In this document: one piece after another, positions 23,201-35,199 of the stretch | Numbering within the stretch: the first letter of the stretch is position 1 | Layout: each line of letters begins with the position of its first letter | Assembly (NCBI GenBank): GCA_032173965.1 | Contig: JAVUNC010000005.1 | Location: 2,232,001-2,296,000 of the forward strand | Reading direction: 5' to 3' | Source of the DNA: Sitta carolinensis | Taxonomy: Eukaryota; Chordata; Aves; Passeriformes; Sittidae | DNA length: 64,000 nucleotides | Translations under genes and position numbers: made by a program | The notes under the pieces: generated by a model | What the model was told of the DNA's origin: nothing | Databases searched by the model: none | The model's input: the letters and a program-made list of their open reading frames with translations, nothing else

Positions 23201-23481
23201 ACCCCACCCCTCCGCTGAGGCTGGCGCTCTGCAGACATGAAACCACTGCATTCATCTGCTTCCTCCAACCTCAGTGCAGATAAGACTCGACAAAACACCG
23301 CATCCTGCAGGATGGAGGCGGGAAGCGAGAAAGCCAGCGAGTGACTCATCCCAGCCTTACGGGCAGGAGTTGCCTGGGATCTGCACCGTGCAGGAGGCAA
23401 AGAGCTGTGCTAGGGGCTTGCAGGAAGCTGGTGCTGGTCCTGCAGGAATCCTGGACCCTTCACAAGGATCACCCTGTGCTA

Positions 23482-23499
23482 GCATCATCATCATCATCA
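23482..23499. repeat. Short CAT triplet repeat
   Basis: About five to six CAT units, 14 bp before a CR1 3' end. Confidence 0.75.
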
Positions 23500-23512
23500 A
23501 CGACAAAACCTT

Positions 23513-23977
23513 AATCATAGAATCATAGAATGGCCTGGGTTGGAATGGACCTTAAAGACCGTCTAGTTTCAACCCTGCTGCTTTGGACAGGGACACCTTC
23601 CACTAGACCAGGTTGCTCACAGCTCCATCCAACCTGGCCTTGAACACTTCCAGGGGCTGGGCAGCCACAGCTTCTCTGGGCAACCTGTGCTGGAGCCTCC
23701 CCACCCTCGCAGGGAAGATTTTATTCTTAATATCCAATTTAAACCCACTCCCTGACAATACCTCTTGTCCTATTACCAGGCCCTTGTAAATAGTCTCTCT
23801 CCATCTTTCTTGTTGGCTCCTTCAGGTACTGGAAGAACACAATTAGGTGACCCCAAAGCCTTCTCTTTTCCAGGCTGAACAATCCCAACCCTCTCAGCCT
23901 TTCCTCACAGGAGAAGGCCTTCATCCCTCTAATCAGCTTAGTGTCCCTCCTCTGGACTTGTTCCAACAAGTCCATGC
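23513..23977 (-). mobile_element. CR1 LINE 3' copy, ~465 bp
   Basis: It starts with two intact tail octamers (AATCATAGAATCATAGAATG), then GGAATGGACCTTAAAGACC, and ends CCTCTGGACTTGTTCCAAC. Among the best-preserved copies here. Its minus-strand frame at 23739-23990 still reads like the C-terminus of the CR1 reverse-transcriptase protein (EERLRGLGLFSLEKRRL). Confidence 0.95.
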
Positions 23978-26909
23978 CAGTCATCACCATGCCCTCTCTT
24001 CTCCTGCAGGACCAGAAGCTATGTCTGCTGGTTTCCCATCAAGGAAGAAGTGTCTTCTGAGAGGCTGCAGCAGTGGTTTGTGGCCAAAATCCTACAGGGT
24101 GTAAATATAGGCCACGCTGCAAGAGAAAGTGGCTTTCCAACTGTGTGGCAAGAATGGCCCTCATTAAGGAACCAAAACACGATCCTTCAAGGCTGTCTCT
24201 TGCAACATGCCCAAGTCCTGATTATGGTCATTTTCCTCCCTGCTTCCACTGCATGCCTGGGAAAGGGCCGCAGTAATTAAAGTCTGAATCTCATTAAAAC
24301 CCAGAAAGTGCTTGGCTTTCTGAGAATCCAATTATCACAAACGCTACGTAACGCCAGTCAGGGCACGGCTTGTTTTTGGTGTTTGGAATTATTTTTGTTA
24401 AACAGACAAATATGGTGTGAAATCAAATTTTCCAGAGGACATTGCAAATCCAAAGAGAGCACAGTTATAAAAACAATTGAAGAAATGCTTTGGAGAGGGA
24501 GAGGAGAGGCTGCAAAGAGGAGGAAGTGGGGGGAACATAGTGATGCTGCTGAAGAAGGACAGAGCAGAGGTGCCAGGCAACAAGGATGATGCATATCCTG
24601 TCCAAGGCCCTCCAGGGACAATCTGTCTGGGACGCAGCATGTCCCAGCTCCTGGCTGGTGACTTTAGGCACAGAACAGTGGCCTGCTGTGGCTCAACTAT
24701 GTCCCAACTCACCACATGGCTGCTTGAGTTTCACAGGGAAAGTCCCTGAGTCAATGGGTCCAGCATGTATCCATGGGATGGGCAGGAGATGGGAAATTGC
24801 ATGAGCTGGGCAGCAGGAGATGAAGCTGCTCTTTCTCTTCCTCCTCTGTGTAGCAAGCCCTAAAAAAAATGCATTGTGGGAAGCAGAACCCTGCCACTTT
24901 CCAGGGAAATGGATCTTTCTCAGAAGAGCTTGGAATGGGAAAGGGAAGAGACAGGGTGTCCATCCTTCACTAGGATGGAAGGCTTTCTGAGGAAACCGTC
25001 CTTGTCAGCACACCTACAACCACTGCCTGCAGCCGTGCACCAACTCTGTGGGCCTTTCCCCAGACTCTGGTGGGCTGCAGCATCTCCAGATCCCATCCAA
25101 AACCTCCTTCTCTTCTGCTCCCAGCTGAACCCTGGGTTTTGCTGACAGTGTGTGGCAGCATCTAAGTTGTTGTGGAGTATCACCTCTAGCTGGAGCTAGC
25201 AGTGGAATTTGGGATGTCTGGCTTTGCTGCTGAGTCCCCAGAGGAAAGGAGCAAAGCACTTCACTGCTGTGTGCCTCAGTTTTCTCATCTGTAAACATGT
25301 ATTAAAACAATTTACTAATTTGTTGGGTGCTGACAACCTCCAGCAGCGACAGCGAGGGGCTGTGCCAACCTGAGGGAAAGGTGCTGGCTCAGTGCAGAAC
25401 AGTGCCATGGCTGTCATGGTACACTGTGTCTACCATACATTGCACTTATGTAACATTTCCCAGCACTCAGTCGGCACTTCACATCTTTAACTAATTAGAC
25501 ACATTTGAACCATTTACCAGCGTGAACAGAAAACTATCCAGTAATAACTGATCTGGAAGCATTGGACTGATTTACAGATTTCTTCAAGAGTGGGAACTTG
25601 CAGAAGGTGCGAAATAGGGTTTTGAAAAAGAAAGGCCAAACAAACATGCATTAAAAGAGGAAAAAAATTGTATTAAAAGTGTGTCTGCATGGAAGGAATT
25701 GAAGGGTGAAACGGCCGACTGCAATTCCTCGTGAAAACACCCAGCCAGAGCTCAAGCTGCCGCATCTCTAAAGTGCATTTAAAATTCACCTCCTCCTTCT
25801 TTTTGCAATTAAACACATATTCTTATGCACCTCGACATTTAAAATAAATAATGACAATTTTTAGCGCTGGCAATTAAAAGCGATGCTGTTTACATTTTAA
25901 TGAGCTCCTCGAATGTGACTAGCTCAGCTTCTTTCAATCAGAAATGGATGGATTTAGAAACCAGACATCTTTAAATTCGCTTCGGATTTCTGTAAACAGT
26001 AGCCCAGCTCTGCTTTCAGGTTCTCAGGGTGGAGAGAACAGAGAGACAATCTGCTGGATAGAGAACTCTGCACAGCTTTTCTTCCCGGTGGCGATTCTCT
26101 GTGGGAGTGCAGAAAAGGAAGTTTATTTTGGAAGTGAGAAAAATAAAGCAAGGTTTTGTTCCAGGAGAACACAAAAATAAGTAGCATCTGTGCAGCTGGA
26201 AGTGCCATATGTGGCTCTGAAGCCCATATTTACAGCTGCAAAACGCCAGGTACATTTTCGCATCCTGGTAAGACTTCAGAAGGCATCAGAGTGCTACCAA
26301 GCTGGTTTCCAAGATGTATTTTCCACCCACCTTTGGCTTGCGCTTGAAAAACCATTAATCATGTTTCGGCTCGGCGCCACCCAAGGGTCATGATTTGGCA
26401 TAGTGAGAGTGGATGAAAACTTCACTGCTGATTTCAGTACAAATAACTGTGTTGTTCCAGCCTGGGTAATACAGGTGGGGTACACTGGGCCCTGGGGGAT
26501 CTACAGATCCACACTACTCCATCTGAACCTCCTCCAACAATTCCAGGGCAGCAGGCAGCCAGTTGGAGCAGGCACATCTGCATCTCAGATGTAAACCTCT
26601 TGCAGAAGAGGTAGATGTCAAAACACCACTAGGAAAGCTTTTGCTGCTAAATAATTCCCTCATAAACAGCAACTGTGAATAAGTTGACAAAGTGGGCAAA
26701 GGAGAAGCGGGTTCAGAAATCCAGCAATAATAGGAGTGGGATTGGATTTAGTGCTGCTAAGCAATATTCTCCTTCCTGCACCTTCACGCTGGTCAGTGAC
26801 TGAGGTGTCAGCATTTCTGACTCACAGAGACTTGGGCTTGCAGAGGGCAGCAAGAAAGTCTTCGGAGGCAGGACGAGGATTTAACACTTTTGTGGGGAAA
26901 GTTGTCATT
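23978..26909. other. Intergenic stretch with candidate conserved blocks
   Basis: No gene is supported. Positions 24230-24480 and especially 25700-25990 are AT-rich, repeat-free and dense in homeodomain-type TAAT/ATTA words. The rest carries no recognisable feature. Confidence 0.5.
25780..25990. promoter_or_regulatory. Candidate conserved non-coding element (homeodomain/FOX-like motifs)
   Basis: GCAATTAAA appears at 25805 and a second CAATTAAAA at 25871. TGTTTAC (FOX consensus) is at 25887-25893, followed by TTTTAATGAG. CpG is retained within AT-rich sequence (AGCGCTGG, CTCGAATG). This resembles deeply conserved developmental enhancers, but conservation cannot be tested here. Confidence 0.4.
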
Positions 26910-27180
26910 GAATCATAGAATGGCTTGAGTAGGAAGGGAAATTAAAGATAATCTTGTTCCATACCCTGCCATGGGCAGGGACACCTTCCACTATCCCATG
27001 TTGCTCCAAGCCCTGTCCCACCTGGCCTTGAACACTTCCAGAGATGGGGCATCCACACCTTTTCTGGGCAATTTGTGCCAGGGCCTCACCACCTGTATAG
27101 TAAAGAATTTCTTCCAAATTTGTCATCTAAATTTACCCTCCTTCATCTTAAATTCTGCCCAAAAATCCCTGTTTCCTGGT
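26910..27180 (-). mobile_element. CR1 LINE 3' copy, ~270 bp
   Basis: Minus orientation. It starts GAATCATAGAATGGCTTGAG, continues CCTGCCATGGGCAGGGACAC and CCACCTGGCCTTGAACAC, and ends near AAAAATCCCTGTTTCCTGG. 5'-truncated. Confidence 0.93.
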
Positions 27181-30119
27181 GATTTCAGCCCTGGCTGGTT
27201 TGTAAGGGAGAAGGTCAACAAGCGCTACAGCTCCTGAGAGCTCTAGCTCTTAAAAATGCATTTTCTTTGTCTCTCTCCTTCAGTTTCCTCCTACAAACAG
27301 CACTCCGTGACATGGCGTTAATGCAGGGAAAATGCCTTGTAAAGACCAGCCAGTGTAATGGAGTTGGGAGAGAAAAGACAAATCGGTGTGATTTGAAAGC
27401 TAATAGAGCATCCCTGCCATGGCTAAGTGTGTAAGGAGAAGGAATGAGGCATGTGGGGTTGTCTGGGGTATTCCCATGGGGAAATGACTCCTTCGTTCAG
27501 GGGAAAGAGGCTTTATAGATCCTTCCTTGGGCGATTCCTCACAGGGGTGGCTTCTGGTGAGTGAACCTCCAGGCTGGCCCCTGCCAGCCCCGGGATCCCA
27601 TACCTGTGACCTTCCCTCACTGCTCGGTGGCCTCCAGCCACACAGTGAGCAGATGAAACAGTGAGACCTTCAAGGGCTTCGCATTGACTCCTGGACGCCA
27701 GGCTGGGATCTGCTGGGTGCCCCAACCAGAATCACACCCAGGCACTGAGTCACTTTCAGAGAAATCCATTAACAGCCAGGCTCTGGGGAAGGACAGCAAC
27801 CTGCAGAGAGCCATTCCATAGGGAAATGCAGTTTGCAGGCTGACATCACTGCTCCTGTTTGCCCAGTGAGGCGATGACCACCAAGTCCGCGTGATTTAGC
27901 AATTATTCTCCATGGCAGGGCTGAAATCTGATACTGAAATCTCAGTTTAATCATCATAGTCATTGAAGTGGGATTTTTTTCCCATTTTTGGTGCTTTTTA
28001 GGTAGCAGGGGGTGGTATTTCAGGCAGATACGGGCATTCCCCAAAATGCTTCTCCATTTGAAACTCATCCTTTCCCCTTCCACAGAAGGCCTTGGTGGTG
28101 AGTGTAGAAACGCTGGTCCAAAACATGTCCCCTTCCAAGGCCAGCACAAGGGACGTTTCCTCCAAAGCCAGGAGCCTCTCTGCTATTTTGGGAGCAGCCC
28201 TCTCCAGTGTCTCTCCTCAGGGCCCCATGCTCCTGGCAGCCCAAGCTGAGGAAGCTGCCAGCAAGGACCGACTTCTGGGGTGATGGGGCAGAACCTGGAG
28301 GCAGCATGACAAGTGCAAGAGAAAGCAGAGCAGTCACAGCTGGTTACAACTGCCTGCCCTGAGCTTGAGTTGCTTTGAGTGTTCCTTGGATGCATTGAAA
28401 AGGAGCCTATGGCTCATTGGCTCCTGTTGTAAGGCTGAAGGACCACCCCAACCTCCCAAAAACTACTGGGTTGCTCTGTCTTGCTGCTCCAAGGCTGCAC
28501 TTTGCATTTTCTTTTTTCCAGCCAATCCTCCACCAAGTCCCTGCTTCTTTCCAACTCAGCTGTTCACCCCAAAGTAAGGATCCAATTCAAGGGACCAAAA
28601 CATGCAGTCATGTGATGAGCTACACTTTGGAAAACCTTCCTACCCTGCTTCTTCCAGAGTGGAAATGGATGTGGAACCTTGGGCATGCAGCTTGTGAAAG
28701 GAGTTCAGCTGGGCCAAAGTGAGAGTTACATAGAGAAAGAAAGAAAAGAAAACAAAACAGGGATTTGAGGGGGTTTAAGACTCTGCTTGAAGGGACAGTA
28801 AAAGCCAGAGGTGAGGGAGAAGGCTGGAAAATCCCAAGGAAGGCTCTACCTAGGGCTGAAGTCCAAGAGTTTGTCCAACATAAAAGTTGTCCAAGGCTGA
28901 GTCTCCAGAGGCTCCTCAGGGATGGGGAGCCCTGGACAGATGTGCACTCCTGGATCCAGCTGTGCCACTGGACTTGCTCCTCCTCCAGCCTCTCCTGCCC
29001 ACCTCCCAGCTGCTGCAGCCCTTTCAACACAGAGCAACATTGCTCCTTGGAGAGGATTTGGGGTCAGAATGATTCTTCCACAGACACCACAGTGCAGACT
29101 GTCCTGTCCTGCTAGGGATGGGAACAATTAGCTGGGGCACAGTGACATTTCCAGCTGGCACAGCCCTCTGCAGGGTGGACATCTGCCCGTGGAAGGAAAA
29201 TATAGGGAGGTAACCACATGGGAGCCTTTTGAGACAGCTAAGAATTGCTGGGAGGAGGACAGTGAGTCAGGTGGGAAAACAGGCTGGTCTTCATTGAAGG
29301 ATTAAGAGGAGATTTACACCCAGAAGGAAGTAGGAAGGTAAGTGAGGAAGAATAAGACACTACTGACAAGCCAAAAGGGTCAATATTCTGAATGATCCTT
29401 AAAATCCTGTTCTCCAAATGCAGGGAGAAAGAGGAAAAAGGCATTCTTGAGAAACTTTATATTTAAGAAACCAATCTATGTGGGTTGCAGACATCCAGTA
29501 TTCATTCTCAGTTGTGAACAACAGGTTTCTTTAATGAACATATTGATCCTTGGGTGGTTGCATTTTAAAATCTTTGGACAATGTGATCCTGAGAGGCAGA
29601 AGAAAGGAAATGAGGTGGTGATTTAAAACAAAGAAGGAGAGAATATAATTCTGGCAATCACCAGCCTATAAAAGTAGCAGAACAAATATTCTCTAAAAAA
29701 TCATGGTGAAATATTAGAGCTTCGTTCTGTCCACACAATAGTGTCAATGGGGAGAAAATTTGCAGAAGCCAGATGCTGAATAAAATTGCCATGAGACGAC
29801 AGTCAGACTCAAGGGATGATGGGCACAGAAAATTGGCAGTTTTCTTCTTTTCCAACTTTTTTTGGTGCGAAGAGAAATGCTGTTTGAGAACGGCATGGCC
29901 AGAGGATGAAAGCAGCGCAGCCTTTTATGAACATGTGTTTTTATTTTGACTAATGTATTTTGCTTCTTTGTCTTAGGAAATGCAAAAATTAAGGGAAAAA
30001 AAGCCTTGGTCTGAAATGTGGTTTGTACAAACTAAAAACACATTGGGATGCAGTCAGTAATCCTGAACAGGAGTGGGCTACACAGAGCAAGGCACAGTTA
30101 CCAGGGTAGAACAAGAGTC

Positions 30120-30230
30120 ATGGCTGAAGATCAAGTTTCATTAACACCTTTGCTAATGATCTGGAAGGGCAATGCATAAAATGAGATACACAGAGGATGG
30201 TAAATTTGAAGCAGTTTGGTAAATCGTAAG
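30120..30230 (+). mobile_element. Worn CR1-like fragment (uncertain)
   Basis: TTTCATTAACACCTTTGCTAATGATCTGGAAGGGC resembles, in scrambled form, the CR1 reverse-transcriptase segment TTCATAAATGATCTGG...TTTGCTGATGA. Only about 100 bp look similar. Confidence 0.3.
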
Positions 30231-30672
30231 GAGTTATCTCTGGTTTTCTTGAGAACACCTGGAAATTTCCATCCATTATCAAGTGGTGTTGAACACACTG
30301 AAACATCTCCTGTGGCTGAGTGACATCTCCATTACTCACCACTTAGCCCACTCAGTGTCTCTTTTTAACCCTTCCAATTTACTTATGGGCGCTTTTCCCA
30401 GGTCTTGCTGCAGCCCTGGGTTGATATTTAGAGACATTTCTGGAGCAAACAGAGCAGCCACCTTCTCAAGGTTCATTCCCCTTTCCCCACCTGAAATGAA
30501 CACTGCTGGAAAGGATGATGATGATGAGCACTGTGCCTTCAAAGGTGTGTCCCGCCCCACTTCTCCTCCAGTGCTCTGACACAGCGTGGCTTAAACTGCA
30601 CCCCCCAGCAGCCTCGCAGGTCTGTGCTGGCCTCATGTCCCTCTGGCCGCCTCCTCTTTGCACTATTTGGGT

Positions 30673-30733
30673 GATTCACGGCTGTTGCTCAAGACCTTTC
30701 CATCCGTGAGGGCTTGAGCAACAGCAGTGAGTT
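30673..30733. ncRNA. Candidate 61-nt hairpin (microRNA-precursor-like)
   Basis: GCTGTTGCTCAAG (30681-30693) is followed 19 bases later by its exact reverse complement CTTGAGCAACAGC (30713-30725). Pairing extends outward past one mismatch (G80:A26 in the last two digits) through TCAC/GTGA plus three further pairs, two of them wobble. It extends inward past one mismatch through CC/GG. The result is about 22 pairs around a loop of about 13 nt. Shape and size suit a microRNA precursor or a structured DNA/RNA element. I do not recognise the arms as a known microRNA, and both strands fold equally well on paper. Confidence 0.4.
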
Positions 30734-31020
30734 TGCTGGAGAAGCCTGATCCAGGTCCCTGGAGCACTGAGCTGATCTCTCTGGGCCATCAGGAGACAGG
30801 GAGCAGCAGGGGACAGGGACCTGGGAGCATCTGTGTGCTCTCCAAGCAGGCTAGGAGGACACGGGATGTTTCTGGGCAGGATTTCATGGCTTTTTGTCTT
30901 TCCTCACAGAGCAAATTCAGTGGTCGAAGGGAATCAGAGAAAGTGTTACCCTCAGTAAAGGAACCAGGAGTCACTATGGGGAGGGGACTCCTTCATCTCT
31001 CCTCCACTCTTTCCTCTGAA

Positions 31021-31041
31021 GGGAGGGAGGGAGGGAAGGGG
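31021..31041 (+). other. G-quadruplex motif in a GGGA repeat
   Basis: GGGAGGGAGGGAGGGAAGGGG: five G tracts of three or more with one- or two-base loops. Confidence 0.75.
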
Positions 31042-33807
31042 TGAGGATTGCAGAAGTGGTTTTCACCTATGTTTTCCATGGTCCCAAAACCTCATTCTCT
31101 CTCCTGGCTGTGTCTGCCTGTGGCAGATGATGCCCTGGTCAGAGCATGCATGACCAGTTGTCCTTGGGGCTGCAGCACGGTGGTCTCAGACACCAGCACC
31201 ACACCAGGAGCAGAAGGCCTGGAGAAGGAAGGGACATAAAACATTGACACCCTCGGGTCTGCAGGTGTGGTGGGATCTGGTCCTCAGGAGGTGCATTCTG
31301 CAATTCCAGAGGAAAAAAAAAAAAACAACTTTAAACAAGAGGTAGGGATTGCAAACTCTATCATCACCCACTAGAATTCTTGAGTGCCCAAGAGGTGGAG
31401 GAGGAAGAAACCTGAAGAGAGCAGAAATAATGGATACAGTGACTGATGAGGGGACCAGGAGCAAAATTACCAGGGATGGGGTCAGGTTGGGTCAGCTGTG
31501 GAGGCCGTACCCTGCACAGGGCAGGAACAGGCGGTGTGGGGTAAGACCTTCTGGAGAGACAATATTTACCCAGTTTGGTTTGAGATTGTTTGAAGCTGCT
31601 GGATAATTTGCTCCCAAACAACCAAACAAACAGAGGAAAAAGAAATGCATGTGAATGGATCCAAATGTCTCCTTATGGTGTGGGGTTTTTTTCCTTCTTC
31701 TTTTTTTCTTAATGAAATATGTGGATTTTACGTTTGCAGCACGTCAGGGCTTATTTTAGGAATTATTTTCTTTTAAAAAGAAATAGCTGGGGGGATTGCA
31801 AAAACCCTGCAGAAGATAATACATGGTCTTCAGCCCCAAAGGCTGAACCTTTGGCTTTCCTGCCAGAGAAGAAGCAATCCCTGGGGTGGGAGGGCAGGCT
31901 GCCAGCAAGGCCCTCCAACCAAGCCGTGATCCTCGAGCAGGGCAGGGGACCAAAGAAAACTGCTGCCTCCATCTCAGGAAGCAGAGCAGCCTTCCCAGGG
32001 AAAGCAGCTCTGGAGCTGGTGGGACCTGCTGTCTGGTACCTCCTTGTCCCTCCCAGCCTCCAAGGGACCTTCTGGCTCAGCAGGGACAACACAAACCACA
32101 GCTGACCCGGTCCCCTCCCTTCATGCTGCTCTCCCAGGCCGTGCTGGAACAGGCCGCCGGCACCTCGTTCTCTGACTCAGCTGTTATATCTGGGGAATTT
32201 ATGGCTTTTCCTTCCTGCCAGCCTTAGTAAATAACCCTGTCATCTGACTGGCTTTTGGGAACTGACCAGGAGCAGGAGCCTTGCTGGCGGGCTGAGAGAA
32301 GGACCTGCACCCAAGCAGGAAGCAGCACTGCCAGAGCTGGGGGGTCCCCAGCAGGACCCTCAGTCATGGCATCACTGTCCCCTCCACTGTGGAACGCTCA
32401 CCTGCAGCATCACCATCCCCAGTGAGAGCCTTACCCACGGCACCACCATTCCCAGTGGGACCCATGGCATCAGCATCCCCAGTAGAATGCAGAGCCAGGA
32501 CCAGGGGTTCTAACCCAAAGTGTTCCCCACCCAGGAACGGGCACCCTGGGCACAGCTGTGCCCCCACACCTGTGACACTTGGCTGGGATTTGGATTTTAT
32601 TTTCTTTTTTCTTGGAACATCATCTATGAAACTAGAAGGAGGACAGGAGGTAGTGGGGGCATTGAGGCCATAGAATAAACAGATCTCCATCAGCCACATG
32701 CTTCAGCACTGCTGGTACCTCCTCTGCTTCCTTATTCTCCCAGTGGGAGCTGCCCAGGTAGAGAGATGCTTTCACCCAGAGCATCCCAAAGAGCCAGGGG
32801 CTCCAGTGGGCTGAGCAGAGCAGGGAGACCTGGGTTCTGTCAGGTGGACACCTCATTGCCCCAGGACAGACCAAAGTCACCTCCACGGATTCCCTGTAGC
32901 AAATTTGGGCATCCTGGCTTGCCCCCTGGAGGCGGCCCCAGGCACTTGGATGGAGGCAAATGATTCTGGCAGCAACCAGTATGAGGATGAGCTGATGGAG
33001 AACTTTGAACACTTTGGAATGGCTGTAGGGAGAAAGATGCACTTTTGGGATGTTGAACCAGCTCTTTTGGATAGATGGGACCACACTGGACTGGGGATGG
33101 GATGAGCCAGAACTTAAATCCAGTGTCCAAGCCAAGGCATATCCCAGGACGGATGCCCATCCATCCCAGAGCACTTTCTCCCATTAGGCATCTTAAAGTA
33201 AATGGGAATTTAGAGCAGGAAGATCAGAGAGGTATTTTAACACCCTGTGGTGGGAGAGGTCAGGCTGAGCCTCGGGGTCTGCTGTGGAAACTGCCATCCC
33301 TGTGCCAGGAATTATGTGCTACATCCTCCTGGCATGGGCACAGGGAAGTGTCTCTTCCTTCCTGGCTTTCCTCTTCCCTGTCATCGCCTCGGCGGGCTTT
33401 GAGGGCTGCTCCAACAAAGGGTCTCTGCTCCCTGTGTCATTGCTGGAGCCTGGAGGCCAATGAAATGCCATCAGGCAATGAGTGCCATCTCTCCACTCCC
33501 CTTTCCAGGAGTTTGCCCTTTGGAGGGTCTTCTAAGCAGCCCCTCCTCACAAGACTTTTCCCTCTTGTCTCCTGTACCAGCAGGCATCATCCTCACATTA
33601 CCTGCCACTAAGGCTGCCATTCCCTATTTAAAAGCCTCACAAATCCCTCTCCTCCCTGCCATGGGGCTGCACAACGATCTCAGTTGGGGAATTGATCCAG
33701 CACAGAATAATCTTGCAAATAAAAACCCTCCCCAGGCTTGGGCAGCACAGCTGCCGGAGAAATGTTCCAGGGTACACCAAGAGTGAGGCTGGCACATCCC
33801 TGCATCC

Positions 33808-33882
33808 ACAGAATCACAGAATGGTTTGAGTTTGAAAGCACCTTAAAGATCATTTCTGCCATGGGCAGGGATACCTTCCAGG
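33808..33882 (-). mobile_element. Short CR1 3' end
   Basis: Minus orientation: ACAGAATCACAGAATGGTTTG, then CACCTTAAAGATCATTTC, TGCCATGGGCAGGGATAC. The usual CTAGTCCAACCC stretch is deleted, joining the two conserved blocks. About 75 bp. Confidence 0.88.
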
Positions 33883-35199
33883 ACAAGCAGCCCTGTGTTA
33901 CTCCTAGAAGGCTTCGGCACACAGGGAATTGGAGGAATAACATGGAACAACAGCTGACCTCCAGACCCTGGAGTACCTGTGTGTACTCTTGGGAACCGGG
34001 CTGCACAAGGTGTAAAATATCCTCTGTCTCATGGCTGAGCATTATTTTACCCTCTCGTGGATGTTGAGCAGCTGATAGTATGTAATTAGTTTCCTGTCCA
34101 GAGCGCACTTATGGTGTCTGTGTGTTCTCTGCAATGGGTGGAGGGTTCATAAATCAAAAGCTCTCAAGAACTCTTCTGTCCCAAAGTGCTTTCGTGGGCA
34201 AGCAATCCCCAAGAGGCCCCAGAGCAGTGATTAATAGCACCCATCTCTCTGTTTGGGCTGGTTTAGGGCAGCCTGAGTTACTGTTCTCGCTGAGAAATCT
34301 GTAGGTTGGCACAACTTCTCACCCCCAGAAAGCTCAAGGCAGCAAATCCCTGTGAAATACCAGAGTCAAAAATAAGTGAATAAGTAAAAAGTGCTGCTGG
34401 GAGCCTGGTGGAGACCCCGCAAGACAAAAATTGTAAAGACAATCTGCAAATTGCCACTCTGGACAAAGCTGCGGAGGCAGCCTCTAATCACTATCCTGAT
34501 GTAGGGCTGCCTTAGTCATCCTTTATTGATTCCCTTTGCTGTGAATCATCAGCTCCTCGAGGGGAAGGGCTCTCCAGCTCCCCGGCTCGGAGAGATACAA
34601 ATTACCAGGGAGCAGCACGTAAACAAGAGCGGGAGGGCGGAGATGCCGACGGAGATGCCCTCGGTCATGTGCCTGGCAATTTGGGAAGGCGATTAGAGCG
34701 GCTGGAAAAAAAAAAATAATAAAAAAAAAATTGAATTTTCAGTGGGAAAATGAGCCGGGTGAAAGGCAGCAGGCACGCAGAGGAGGCTGCTGGTCTTCTC
34801 CACGAGAGAAAGTCACCTCCTGTTCACTTGCCAGGGAGCAGCGGGGTAGGGCTTTCCCCCTTTGATCAAGCACCCTCAGTGCCTTTTTATTTGATCAGGT
34901 GAGAGGCTCCTCGAGTCTGAGCTCGTCGGGAGCAGTGATTTGAGGTCACCTACATCTCTCCAACCTGCTCTAAGCCCCTTTAAGTCGTCCACGCCCTATC
35001 ACACCTGACCCATCCCCTCCACTGCCCTTCCCGGGAGATTGCTCAGACGCAGGAGCCGAAATTTCCTCTGCTTGCCCCGTGGCCACCCTTGCTCTCACTG
35101 TGAGAGCACTGTGGAGCAAGGGGGGCCACTGAGGAAGGATTTGGACTTTCTGTGGGGGAGCACAAGGAGAGCAGCCCTTGAGGCAGCTCCGGCCGGCTC
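33883..35199. other. Intergenic stretch leading into the 35-kb CpG island
   Basis: No gene was recognised. From 34500 the sequence changes: repeat-free, CpG retained, mixed AT and GC islands, and an interrupted A run at 34706-34730. CCTTTGATCAAG at 34859-34870 and TTTGATCAG at about 34890 match the TCF/LEF consensus (CTTTGATC). Confidence 0.45.

Larger units (their letters stand above)
18678..23512. other. Intergenic stretch
   Basis: No gene or repeat family was recognised in about 4.8 kb. It contains a four-tract G-quadruplex motif (20283-20298, minus strand). The block at 19430-19720 is AT-rich and free of visible repeats. A short run of CAT triplets abuts the next CR1. Overlapping long open frames on both strands at 19850-22350 have no recognisable protein content. 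Confidence 0.5.
27181..33807. other. Intergenic stretch, 6.6 kb
   Basis: No exon was recognised. Specific items listed separately are the 30.67-kb hairpin, a G-quadruplex run at 31021-31041, a worn CR1-like patch near 30120 and an A(13) run at 31313-31325. Numerous open frames of 90-180 codons occur on both strands (for example 32632-33174), with no known domains. Confidence 0.5.

Noticed and set aside
29333..29346. Strong donor-like AAGGTAAGTGA
   Set aside because: One of several expected chance GTAAGT words, with no acceptor or exon in context.
32370..32490. Apparent imperfect repeats of GCATCACCATCCCCAGTG
   Set aside because: Only three or four short, poorly matched copies with irregular spacing. 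Not convincing as a tandem array.
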